This document shows, one piece after another, positions 46,448 through 53,902 of a stretch of 64,000 bases of DNA (its first letter is position 1; every line of letters begins with the position of its first letter). Made by a program: the position numbers and the translations under genes. The DNA is from JACMLX01 sp031374935 (GTDB lineage Bacteria; Gemmatimonadota; Gemmatimonadetes; Gemmatimonadales; Gemmatimonadaceae). The notes beneath the pieces were generated by a model that saw only the letters and a program-made list of their open reading frames with translations, had not been told where the DNA came from and did not search any database. The DNA is taken from NCBI GenBank assembly GCA_031374935.1, contig JANMHB010000183.1, positions 1-64,000 on the forward strand, written 5' to 3'.

Positions 46448-47692
46448 TCAGCGCTGCGAGACCTGCTCGGCGCGCGCTCGCGCCGCCGCCACACCGGCAG
46501 CCCGCCCGGTGCACCAGGCCCAGAGGAAGTTGTAGCCGCCGATCGGCCCGAACGCGTCCAGCACCTCGCCGCAGAGGAACAGGCCAGGATGCTTGCGGCT
46601 CTCCATCGTCCGGTGGTCGATCTCGGCCAGACTCACGCCGCCGCCAGTAACCTCGGCCTTCTTGTAGCCTTCGTCGCCCGCCCACGGCAGCTCGCCGCGC
46701 ACCAGCGTGTCGATCAGCCGCAGGCGCTCGTCACGACGGAGTTCACTCAACACCCGCAGCGGATCGACGTTCGCGCGCTCGATGAGCACACCGGCCAGTC
46801 GTTCCGGAAGTTCGGCGCGCACCGCTCCCGACACCGTTCGCACACCGTGCGGCGCGAGGCGCACCTGCCACGCGGCGTCGTCGTGCGGCGTCCACCGCAC
46901 GGCGATCGTGGCGCGCTGAGCGTGGATCGTCCGTGAACGCACCGCCACGTGTGACACGTTGAGCACCGACGGTCCGCTGTAGCCCCGATGCGTGAACAGG
47001 AACCCGCCGGTCGCCTGCGCCGACTCGTCACCGACTTTGGCCGACAGCGTGACGGCGAGTGATATCCCCGCCAGCTCGGTGAATGCATTCGGCTCGACCG
47101 TTATCGGCGTCAGCGCTGCGTAGGTGGCGTGAATCGTGTGCCCGAGCTTCCGCAGGAGCGCCAGCCCGCGCCCGTCACTGCCGGTGGCGGGCACCGAGAG
47201 GCCGCCGGTGGCGATGACCACCGCGTCGGCGCCGAATTCCCGGTCATCGTCGCAGAGAACCAACCAGCGCCCCGCCATCGGCACCACGTCGCGCACACTG
47301 ACCTCAGGCACGAACTCCACGCCAGCCGCGATTGCGGCCGAGAGCAAGCCATCGCGCACATCGCGCGCCTTGTGCGACGCGGGGAAGAGCTTCAGCGACA
47401 CTTCTTCGTGTTCGAGCGGAATGCCGAGGTCCTGCTCGAAGAACCGGATCTGCTCGGCGAGGGGCCACGAGCGAATGATGCGTCGCAGCACATTCGGCGA
47501 GGAATCCGTCACGAACCGCGCCTCGTCAACCCGCGATGGCAGCACATTGCAGCGACCGCCGCCGCTGATCAGGATCTTGCGACCGCCATCCCTGGTGCGC
47601 TCGAGCAGCGTGACACGCGCACCCGCACGTGCGGCAAAGATCGCCGCCATGGTGCCGGCAGCCCCGGCGCCGACGATCACGACGTCGGTCAT
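46448..47692 (-). CDS. HI0933-like FAD-dependent oxidoreductase
   Basis: 414 residues. N-terminal dinucleotide-binding motif (VVIVGAGAAGTMAAIFAARAG then Glu in LLERT), family signature GRKILISGGGRCNVLPS, VIATGGLSVPATGSDGRGL, and C-terminal TGGGVSLAEIDHRTMESR, PGLFLCGEVLDAFGPIGGYNF. BaiN/HI0933 family flavoproteins; some act as 3-dehydro-bile-acid reductases, but most have no known substrate. Convergent with the DJ-1 gene, 39 bp apart. Confidence 0.94.
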   Translation of the reverse strand: MTDVVIVGAGAAGTMAAIFAARAGARVTLLERTRDGGRKILISGGGRCNVLPSRVDEARFVTDSSPNVLRRIIRSWPLAEQIRFFEQDLGIPLEHEEVSLKLFPASHKARDVRDGLLSAAIAAGVEFVPEVSVRDVVPMAGRWLVLCDDDREFGADAVVIATGGLSVPATGSDGRGLALLRKLGHTIHATYAALTPITVEPNAFTELAGISLAVTLSAKVGDESAQATGGFLFTHRGYSGPSVLNVSHVAVRSRTIHAQRATIAVRWTPHDDAAWQVRLAPHGVRTVSGAVRAELPERLAGVLIERANVDPLRVLSELRRDERLRLIDTLVRGELPWAGDEGYKKAEVTGGGVSLAEIDHRTMESRKHPGLFLCGEVLDAFGPIGGYNFLWAWCTGRAAGVAAARARAEQVSQR

Positions 47693-47997
47693 GCCGTCGC
47701 GCGCGCTGGCGCCCTTGGAGCTTCACTGCGATCAGGACGACGCCAGCGGACGCACACCTGCAGAAGACATGGCACGATGATCGGGGTCGGGGACGCATCA
47801 ACATAGCGTCGCGGCACCCCGTGCCTCCTTCGCACTGACGCCCATCCCGCCATCCGAGACCCGGTCGCTACTGCTTCGCGCCGAATGCGCCGTGGGCGAC
47901 TCAAGCTCGTCGGGGACGGACCGATACTGGCGCGGAGTGGGCAGCAGCAACGCGCCGATGTGCCGGCTTCCCTCTCTCACAGCGTCAGAGGCCTTGA
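47693..47997. other. Intergenic region, 305 bp
   Basis: Between the divergent flavoprotein gene and the weak small frames to the right. No tRNA, repeat or convincing promoter pair was found. Confidence 0.4.
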
Positions 47998-48115
47998 ATG
48001 AGCGCCGCGGTCCTGCTGGTCACCCTGCTTGCCCCCGCGCTGTTGGCGGTTCCGTGGCGTCGGCCCAGGCCGGCCCGAATCACGTACCCCCGCAGTTCAG
48101 CCCAGCGGAGACGCG

Positions 48116-48331
48116 ATGTTCGCTGACGAAGCGTTCGACGACGACGCCGTCGCCGACTGCGCGGACGAGGGCGTCGTGCTCGACGGGCCGGCATCGCTGC
48201 TCAAGGCACTCATCGACATCGAGCCGTCACCGCCCGCGTTCAAGTCAGCGTTGTGGCGGGGCGTTGCCGGCAGCGGTGCCGTCAACCATCGGGCTGATTC
48301 GCTGCGAGGGCTCTCGCCAGAGCCGGGCTGA
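48116..48331 (+). CDS. Possible small acidic protein (doubtful)
   Basis: 71 codons from ATG 48116. The start MFADEAFDDDAVADCADEG is strongly acidic, and codons up to about 48220 end almost always in G or C, as in real genes here. Its ATG overlaps the stop of a 42-codon hydrophobic frame (47998-48126, MSAAVLLVTLLAPALLAVPW), which would give a coupled pair. Against it: no good ribosome site, and 87 bp overlap the 3-prime end of the convergent lipoprotein gene. No family recognised. Confidence 0.28.
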   Translation: MFADEAFDDDAVADCADEGVVLDGPASLLKALIDIEPSPPAFKSALWRGVAGSGAVNHRADSLRGLSPEPG

Positions 48332-49729
48332 GACGACCGTCGTCCGACCAGCGCGCACGACGACACTCGGCAGACTCAGTTGACGCGTGCCCGCCGCATC
48401 CACCAGCAGCTCGTGGGTCCCGGCAGGCATTCGCATGCGCAGCACTGACACGCTGCCGGGCAGCAATGTCCAGGCGCGCGTGTCGGCCCGCTCGAGCGCG
48501 GTGGTTGCGACGTTGGTCAGCACCTTGGCGAACATCGCGGCCGTCTCCCATCCGTCGTCGTCCTTCTTCCCTTTCTTCTTGTCCTTCTTCTTCCCGCCCG
48601 ATGCTGCCGCCGCTTCGAGGGCCTTTGCGGCAGCGTACTTGGCCACCGCCCGCGAGACCGTGCGGGCCATGATGGCTCCGCGATCGCGCCGATAGTCCGC
48701 AGCCATTGCATCACTGAGACTGACGTCGGTGATCGCCCCCTCGGCGCGACTCCCGTCGGCCGCGATCTGCACCGGGCCCACGCCGAGCGGACGCGGGCGC
48801 CGCAACACCGGCCAGCTCATGTCGAGCAGATAGCTCGCGCGAGCACCGCGCCAGGGCCCGAAGCGACTGTCAGTGAATCGCCATGACGGGGTGTCGTCCC
48901 ACCAGAGTCCCCCGTTGCGCAGGGCGCCAAAATCCGACAGCATCCGCTCCGCCGCATTGCGTCCATCATTGGCCTGCGCATTCTCGCCGCTGAAGATCGG
49001 GATCGTCAGTCCAACCGCGACCTTGTGCGCGACGTCACCACGTTCGACCACCACCAGCACGTCACCGAGCGAGTCACCCGGCGGCGTCCAGGCGCTGTCG
49101 AGCGCGGCACCGAGCCGGATTGCATTGCGCCGCGCGACGTCCGCATCGCTCCAGTCGCGTGCCTGCTCGAACGCCGCCGCCGCAACGGTGTGCAGCATCG
49201 CCCGCATTGGACGTTCATCGTCATCCGGATCGCCGACACTCGCGAGCAGCGCGACCAGCCGACGCGCCTCCACGGCAGCGGCATCGGCGTCGCCAGCTGC
49301 GCTCCACGCCAGCAGGGCATTGTAGTGCAGCAGCAGCCGTTCGTTCTTGCCGGCCGTGTACGGCAACGCATAGTCATTCGAGAGCAGTGCCGCGGCCGTG
49401 CGACTCACGCTCTTGGTGAAGCGATCCTCGCTCACCGCAAACGCCTGATCGAAGAGACCACCGGCGTCCCGATACCGTCCGGCGTACCGCGCCGATGTGG
49501 CCTGATACAGCAGCCGCAGCAACCGATCATCGGGGCTGAGCGGCGACTTCCGGTTACCTACCGCGCGGAATGCCGAGTCGGCCCTGCCTTGGCTGAGCAG
49601 CGTCCGAACCCGTTCGTCGTCGATCTGCAAGCCGTTCGACGCCGTGAGGTAGCTACGCGCCGTGTTCGACAGCGTGGTACACGCAGTCAACGAGGCGAGT
49701 GCGACAACCAGCGGGAAGGAGCGCCACAT
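48245..49729 (-). CDS. Lipoprotein of a COG3014-like family, third in LpoB-like cluster
   Basis: 494 residues from ATG 49729; lipobox with Cys17 (ASLTAC). Helical repeat region about 30-210 (TPR-like: DERVRTLLSQGRADSAFRAVG, RYAGRYRDAGGLFDQAFAVSEDRF), then a GDVLVVVERGDVAHKVAVGLTIPIF domain and a Lys-rich stretch KKKDKKKGKKDDDGW. The order lipoprotein-lipoprotein-LpoB resembles COG3014/LpoB neighbourhoods in other bacteria, where the role is envelope related but unproved. Confidence 0.8.
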   Translation of the reverse strand: MWRSFPLVVALASLTACTTLSNTARSYLTASNGLQIDDERVRTLLSQGRADSAFRAVGNRKSPLSPDDRLLRLLYQATSARYAGRYRDAGGLFDQAFAVSEDRFTKSVSRTAAALLSNDYALPYTAGKNERLLLHYNALLAWSAAGDADAAAVEARRLVALLASVGDPDDDERPMRAMLHTVAAAAFEQARDWSDADVARRNAIRLGAALDSAWTPPGDSLGDVLVVVERGDVAHKVAVGLTIPIFSGENAQANDGRNAAERMLSDFGALRNGGLWWDDTPSWRFTDSRFGPWRGARASYLLDMSWPVLRRPRPLGVGPVQIAADGSRAEGAITDVSLSDAMAADYRRDRGAIMARTVSRAVAKYAAAKALEAAAASGGKKKDKKKGKKDDDGWETAAMFAKVLTNVATTALERADTRAWTLLPGSVSVLRMRMPAGTHELLVDAAGTRQLSLPSVVVRAGRTTVVSARLWREPSQRISPMVDGTAAGNAPPQR

Positions 49730-49848
49730 GACGGGGAGTCTCAGCGGTCGAGCGAGAAGGAACGACAGACACAAACAGACACAACAGGAGGTTGCACACG
49801 GAGCGACGCTGGCCATCGACGCCAGGTCGCTCCGCAGGTCCACGGGAT

Positions 49849-50745
49849 TCAGTCGATCTGCAGCGAGTCGGATGGTGGCGGGGTGACCGACACCGGTTCA
49901 CGCGGCGGCACCGCGGCGGGCGCTGGCGCCTGCCGTTCGAGGATGATCAGCCGCTGTTGCGCACGGGCGATTGCATCGGCCAGCTGTGCGTTGGCATCAC
50001 CGCGAGCCCGGATCTGCTCGATCTCGAGCGACTGCAGGAACCGCTTGTAGCGAATCTGCGCTTCGACCGGCCGCAGTTGGAGGTCGAGCATCGTCGCCAC
50101 CTTGTATTCGAGCATGGCATCGGCGCGCTTCATGGCCAGGGCACGATCGTACCGGTCCAGGGCCCGCACGCGATCACCTGCGGCGTTGAACTGGTCGCCC
50201 TCGCGAATCAAGGCATCGGCCATCGCCGTTGCACGGCCATCCGTCGTGGTATCGGCCGACGAGCTCACCACACGGATGCCCTGTGTTTCACGGTAGCTGA
50301 CGGCGTTCACCCGTTCGTCATCGAACTGCACCATCACCACCTCACCCGTCGCATCGCGCGGTGAGTTGCCCAGCACACGCGGCACCATCACGGTGGCGGC
50401 GCCACTCTCTCGAATGGTCCATGCCGCCGGAGCGGTGCGGGTGGCAGCCATCGCCTGGGCGAGGGTCATGCCGAGCGAGATCTCGCCCTTCACCACCGAT
50501 GCGCAGATGGTGCCGCGACAGGTCGCGACGGCCTTCGCATACACGCTGTCACGAGACTGCGTCAGCATGGCGTTGTCGGAGTACCCGTCAGCGCCGGCGC
50601 GGGCGATGATGCGGTCCTGCGACGGCGTGCGATCACCATTGGTCATGATCGGTCGCTCACGGACACGGCGCGGTCCATTGCAGGCGGCGAGCAGCACCGC
50701 AGCACCGAGCAACACGCTGGCTTTCATTGGGGTCGTCATGGTCAT
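49849..50745 (-). CDS. Lipoprotein with helical-repeat C-terminus
   Basis: 298 residues; lipobox VLLAAC near residue 22. Three ATGs compete (50745, 50739, 50727); CAGGAG is best spaced for 50739. Residues about 95-160 form a small alpha/beta part resembling a SmpA/BamE-type beta unit (GEISLGMTLAQAMAAT, ATVMVPRVLGN, VVMVQFDDERVNAVSY), and 175-260 are helical (ALIREGDQFNAAGDRVRALDRYDRALAMK). The C-terminus is Pro-rich. Middle gene of the three-lipoprotein unit. Confidence 0.75.
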   Translation of the reverse strand: MTMTTPMKASVLLGAAVLLAACNGPRRVRERPIMTNGDRTPSQDRIIARAGADGYSDNAMLTQSRDSVYAKAVATCRGTICASVVKGEISLGMTLAQAMAATRTAPAAWTIRESGAATVMVPRVLGNSPRDATGEVVMVQFDDERVNAVSYRETQGIRVVSSSADTTTDGRATAMADALIREGDQFNAAGDRVRALDRYDRALAMKRADAMLEYKVATMLDLQLRPVEAQIRYKRFLQSLEIEQIRARGDANAQLADAIARAQQRLIILERQAPAPAAVPPREPVSVTPPPSDSLQID

Positions 50746-50754
50746 GGCTCCTGG

Positions 50755-51375
50755 TTACCAACCGATGCGGCGACGATCGATGTACTTCTTGATCTTGTGC
50801 TGTCCGATCCAGACCTTCTGGTTGCTTTCGAGGTCGACGAGGAAGGCGTCGATCTGGTAGAAGACGATCTTTTCGCGGCCTTCCGCATCCTCGATGGCCT
50901 GCACGTCGCCCTGCAGCATGTAGTTGGCGCCGTTCTCCTTGCCGATGCGGGCGCGCGTCTCGGCGCTGGCGTTCGTCTGCTGGTCCTCGCGCTCGTCGCG
51001 CACTTCGCTGCGTTCATCCCGGCTGGCCACCAGGCGCACACGTCCGCTGTTGACATAGGCACGCTCGAGATCCTTCACGAAGGTGCCGATCGGCACATGC
51101 TCCAGCGTGCGATTGCGGAAGGAGCCAACGATCACGGTCGGTGGTGTTCCGCCGTGCGCCGTGGCGTACTGGCCACTCCACTGGCCACCAAAACTCTGGT
51201 CGATGAGCGCGTTGGCAACGAGCTTCGAATCGACGTCATTCCAGCGCCCGGAGAGATCGGTGACGCTGCTCGGGTCCACTCGGCTCACCCGCTTGTTGTT
51301 GCAGGCGGCGAGAGCAACGGCGGCCAGGCCGAGCACTGCAGCGCGGCGGAGGGCGACGGTCGTGGGGAAGGTCAT
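50755..51375 (-). CDS. LpoB-like penicillin-binding-protein activator lipoprotein
   Basis: 206 residues; lipobox ALAAC with Cys25. Mature part matches the LpoB/FlgO-type TolB-N-like fold: DLSGRWNDVDSKLVANALIDQ, TVIVGSFRNRTLEHVPIGTFVKDLERAYVNSGRVRLVASRD, ANYMLQGDVQAIED, FYQIDAFLVDLESNQKVWIGQHKIKKYI. In enterobacteria LpoB stimulates PBP1b from the outer membrane; here no PBP gene is near, so the partner is unknown. First gene of the cluster, 9 bp before the next. Confidence 0.85.
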   Translation of the reverse strand: MTFPTTVALRRAAVLGLAAVALAACNNKRVSRVDPSSVTDLSGRWNDVDSKLVANALIDQSFGGQWSGQYATAHGGTPPTVIVGSFRNRTLEHVPIGTFVKDLERAYVNSGRVRLVASRDERSEVRDEREDQQTNASAETRARIGKENGANYMLQGDVQAIEDAEGREKIVFYQIDAFLVDLESNQKVWIGQHKIKKYIDRRRIGW

Positions 51376-51554
51376 GGCGTACTCCAGATGGGGCGAACGG
51401 TCGGGGTCGAGGCCACGCGGGAGTGCGTGTGTCTGCGCCTCGGATTCAAGTCATTGCACGGCTCGCGCCGGTGCGTCAGTTTGTATAACGAATTGAAAAG
51501 CAACGAGTTACAAATTCGCCGTAACTTGACCTGTCCCCTTCCGGTGACACCCGC
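51376..51554. promoter_or_regulatory. Divergent AT-rich promoter region
   Basis: Shared by the LpoB-like and DUF1499 genes. An AT-rich patch at 51480-51516 contains TTTGTATAAC facing GTTACAAA and ACGAATT facing AATTCG, giving interleaved inverted repeats. No clear -35/-10 pair could be fixed on either strand. Confidence 0.35.
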
Positions 51555-52004
51555 GTGTCTGCTCCAATCGCCCAGCATTTTGCACTGTTCATCCTCGGAG
51601 GGCTGATGCTCGGTTGCTCAGGGACCCGCCCGGCTGACCTCGGCATGGTCAACGGCCAGCTGCGGCCATGCCCCAGTTCGCCGAATTGCGTGAGCAGCGA
51701 GGGCGGAACGCCCGCCGAGAAGCTGGTCGCCCCCTTCCCTGCGCCCGGAGGAACGGCCGAGATGGGCCGGCTTCGTGCCATCGTCGCGGCGTGGCCACGG
51801 ACTGCGGTCATCACCGGCACCGACACCTACCTCCACGCCGAATCGACCAGCCGGATCATGCGCTTCGTCGATGACGTCGAATTCCGCTACGACGCGACCG
51901 CGAACGTCATTCACGTCCGATCAGCGTCGCGCCTCGGGAAAAGCGACATGGGAGTGAACCGGAAGCGGGTGGACGGACTGCGCGCTGCGTGGAACGCGCG
52001 CTGA
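51555..52004 (+). CDS. DUF1499 lipoprotein
   Basis: 149 residues with GTG start; lipobox LMLGC near residue 21. DUF1499 features: LRPCPSSPNCVSSEG, RLRAIVAAWPRTAVITGTDTYLHAESTSRIMRFVDDVEF, VIHVRSASRLGKSDMGVNRKRVD. A widely distributed envelope protein family of unknown role. Start supported by signal peptide position rather than by a ribosome site. Confidence 0.88.
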   Translation: MSAPIAQHFALFILGGLMLGCSGTRPADLGMVNGQLRPCPSSPNCVSSEGGTPAEKLVAPFPAPGGTAEMGRLRAIVAAWPRTAVITGTDTYLHAESTSRIMRFVDDVEFRYDATANVIHVRSASRLGKSDMGVNRKRVDGLRAAWNAR

Positions 52005-52086
52005 CGGCTCGGACGCTTCCACGCGGTCACCGCCACCGGAAAGCCGGGCGGCAGTTCCACTGCCCGCCACCGACCGCAGGCAGGCG

Positions 52087-52479
52087 TCAGCGCGGCACGT
52101 AGGCGATGACGCTGACTTCGATCAGGATGCCGCGGAGGCGTGCGCCGACGGTCGTGCGTGAGGGATAGGGCGCCGTGAATGCGGACTTCCAGAAGTCGTT
52201 CACGGCCGGCCAATCCTGCTCGTTCTCGAGATAGATCGTGGCCGACACCACATCGTCGAGCGACGCGCCGCCCGCAGCGAGCACCTCGCGCACGTTGGCC
52301 AGCACCTGCTGCGCCTGCTCCTCCACCGTCGTGCCGACGACACGACCGGTGCGGAAATCGCGCGGCACCTGACCGGATGCATACAGAAAATCGCCGGCGC
52401 GCACAGCGGGGCTGTAGGCACCAACCGGCAACGGGACATCCGCCCGGAGAAACACGGGTGACCAGGAACGCTCAGACAT
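52087..52479 (-). CDS. RidA family enamine/imine deaminase
   Basis: 130 residues from ATG 52479; the frame continues upstream through non-coding sequence and is not used. RidA core: GAYSPAVRAGDFLYASGQVPRD, VEEQAQQVLANVREVLAAGGASLDDVVSATIYL, and SRTTVGARL with the conserved Arg. Trimeric protein that hydrolyses 2-aminoacrylate-type intermediates. Stand-alone relative of the RidA domain at 19591-21042. Confidence 0.93.
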   Translation of the reverse strand: MSERSWSPVFLRADVPLPVGAYSPAVRAGDFLYASGQVPRDFRTGRVVGTTVEEQAQQVLANVREVLAAGGASLDDVVSATIYLENEQDWPAVNDFWKSAFTAPYPSRTTVGARLRGILIEVSVIAYVPR

Positions 52480-52607
52480 GAGTGGGACGGGCAAGGGGTT
52501 GGCCTGCGGTGCCCGAAGGGATAGCGCGATCGGGGTCCGCGCGCTAATCCTTCCTTCGCCATCGCCGCGCGCGATGTGCAGTTCCGCCCACTGTTCAACA
52601 TTTCTCG

Positions 52608-52683
52608 AGGAGGTGATCCCATGGCCAGTCGCAGTCCTTCCGCCGGCTCGACCTGGGCAAACGGTCACCAGACCGTCGCCTGA
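52608..52683 (+). CDS. 20-codon open reading frame with a 12-base Shine-Dalgarno match
   Basis: ATG 52621 to TGA 52681 encodes MASRSPSAGSTWANGHQTVA. Upstream, AGGAGGTGATCC (52608-52619) is complementary over 12 bases to the usual 16S rRNA 3-prime end, with 7 bases from its core to the ATG. A small hairpin (ACGGTC/GACCGT, 52661-52676) overlaps the end of the frame, and a perfect terminator follows at 52739. It diverges from ridA and converges with apaG, so no downstream gene is served. Could be a small protein or an sRNA with a leader-like frame. Confidence 0.5.
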
Positions 52684-52738
52684 CGAAGTAGTTGTCCAGG
52701 TCGTCAGCTCGTGATCGTGTCGAGCCGGCGTCGAAGGC

Positions 52739-52785
52739 AGACGGGCCGTCACTGCAACATGCGGTGACGGCCCGTCTTGTATTTG
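52739..52785 (+). terminator. Strong intrinsic terminator between the 20-codon unit and apaG
   Basis: Perfect 14-bp stem, AGACGGGCCGTCAC (52739-52752) with GTGACGGCCCGTCT (52764-52777), 11-base loop, followed by TGTATTTG on the plus strand. The minus side lacks a T-run, so it mainly serves plus-strand transcription. Confidence 0.8.
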
Positions 52786-52807
52786 CGAACCTGTGGCGGA
52801 GTGATGG

Positions 52808-53221
52808 CTACGACGTCGGGCCGAGCGCGTTCTCTGCGTCGAGCAGAAACCGCGGGATGTCGGAGGCGAAACGCGACTTGTCAGCGCGCCGGAAGAAGTA
52901 CTGGCCCTCCATGAAGCCACTGGGCGACTTCAGGACGCAGAAACTCTGGTATTCGTGAATGTGCCCTGGTGCGATCACCGGCAGCTCACCGACGACCCCT
53001 TCGCCCTCGACTTCGGTATCCTCGCCGTCGCCCACCGAGTCGTGGATCAGCCATTTCCGCGACAGGAGCTGCGCCGCCTGATCGCCCACGTTCTCGAGGC
53101 GAACGAAGTATGCAAAAACGAACTGTGCGTGCGCCGGCTGCGACTGGGCCGGCAGATAGACTGGCCGCACCGTCACACGAATCCCGTGGGATTCGCGATA
53201 GAAGAATGGAGAGCGCTTCAC
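52808..53221 (-). CDS. apaG: ApaG domain protein
   Basis: 137 residues. FN3-like ApaG fold with all landmarks: GIRVTVRPVYLPAQSQPAHAQFVFAYFVRLENVG, QLLSRKWLIHDSVGDGEDTEVEGEGVVGELPVIAPG, YQSFCVLKSPSGFMEGQYFF. Associated with cobalt/magnesium handling and Ap4A metabolism in enterobacteria; molecular function still open. Single gene here. Confidence 0.95.
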   Translation of the reverse strand: MKRSPFFYRESHGIRVTVRPVYLPAQSQPAHAQFVFAYFVRLENVGDQAAQLLSRKWLIHDSVGDGEDTEVEGEGVVGELPVIAPGHIHEYQSFCVLKSPSGFMEGQYFFRRADKSRFASDIPRFLLDAENALGPTS

Positions 53222-53349
53222 GATGACATATTATCCCCTGCGTGGGTTCCCTCGACAGGGCGCACCGCAACGCGCTTCCGCTGCGCCGCCGGGTTGCTAC
53301 CTTACGAGCAACGTCGTCCGTCTTGCCAACCGACCCCAACTATTCTGCT

Positions 53350-53820
53350 ATGCGCCTCGCACGCTTCTCCGCGATCGTCGCGGCCGCACTGTTTCTCGCT
53401 CTGCCGCTCGCCGCCCAGTCAGTCACCGACTCGGCGGTGGTCCGTCGTGGCGCGCCGGTGTCGGCTGGCAGCGCAGTCGCCGTGACGCAATTGGTGACGT
53501 CAGCCCGCAGCTACACCGATAAGGCGGTGATCGTCGAAGGGGTGATCACGCGCGAGTGCACCGAGAAGGGCTGCTGGATGCAGGTGGCCCAGACGGCGGA
53601 TGCCAAGGGAATGCGCGTCACCTTCAAGGACTACGGGTTCTTCATTCCGCAGGCCATGGTTGGCCGCCGGGCGCGGATGGAAGGTGTGACCAAGGTCACG
53701 ACACATTCCAGGGCCGCCGCCGACCACCTGATCGGTGAAGGCGCGCAGTTGCAGCGCAACGCGGATGGCACGGCGACCGAAGTGCAGTTCGTGGCCAGCG
53801 GCGTGGAGCTGTTCAGGTAA
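53350..53820 (+). CDS. Secreted DUF4920 protein
   Basis: 156 residues from ATG 53350, signal peptide ending near PLAAQ. DUF4920 pattern: SYTDKAVIVEGVITRECTEKGCWMQVAQ (two Cys), MRVTFKDYGFFIPQAMVGRRARMEGV, ending VQFVASGVELF, an OB-fold-like strand set. The two cysteines could bind metal or form a disulfide. Longer upstream frame ignored because the signal peptide begins at this Met. Confidence 0.88.
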   Translation: MRLARFSAIVAAALFLALPLAAQSVTDSAVVRRGAPVSAGSAVAVTQLVTSARSYTDKAVIVEGVITRECTEKGCWMQVAQTADAKGMRVTFKDYGFFIPQAMVGRRARMEGVTKVTTHSRAAADHLIGEGAQLQRNADGTATEVQFVASGVELFR

Positions 53821-53840
53821 CGTTGCCGACCGATGCAAAG

Positions 53841-53880
53841 CGGCGCCGCACGGGGATTGCCGAGCGGCGCCGTTCGTGTT
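53841..53880 (+). terminator. Terminator downstream of the DUF4920 gene
   Basis: CGGCGCCGC (53841-53849) pairs with GCGGCGCCG (53864-53872), 14-base loop, followed by TTCGTGTTT. 20 bp after the stop codon, before the convergent gdh end at 53903. Confidence 0.7.
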
Positions 53881-53902
53881 TCGGCGGGCCCAACCCCCTC
53901 CC

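Noticed and set aside
47693..47997. Search for a tRNA gene in the largest empty stretches
   Set aside because: No T-arm GGTTCRAATCC-like segment with matching acceptor stem was found here or in the other gaps.
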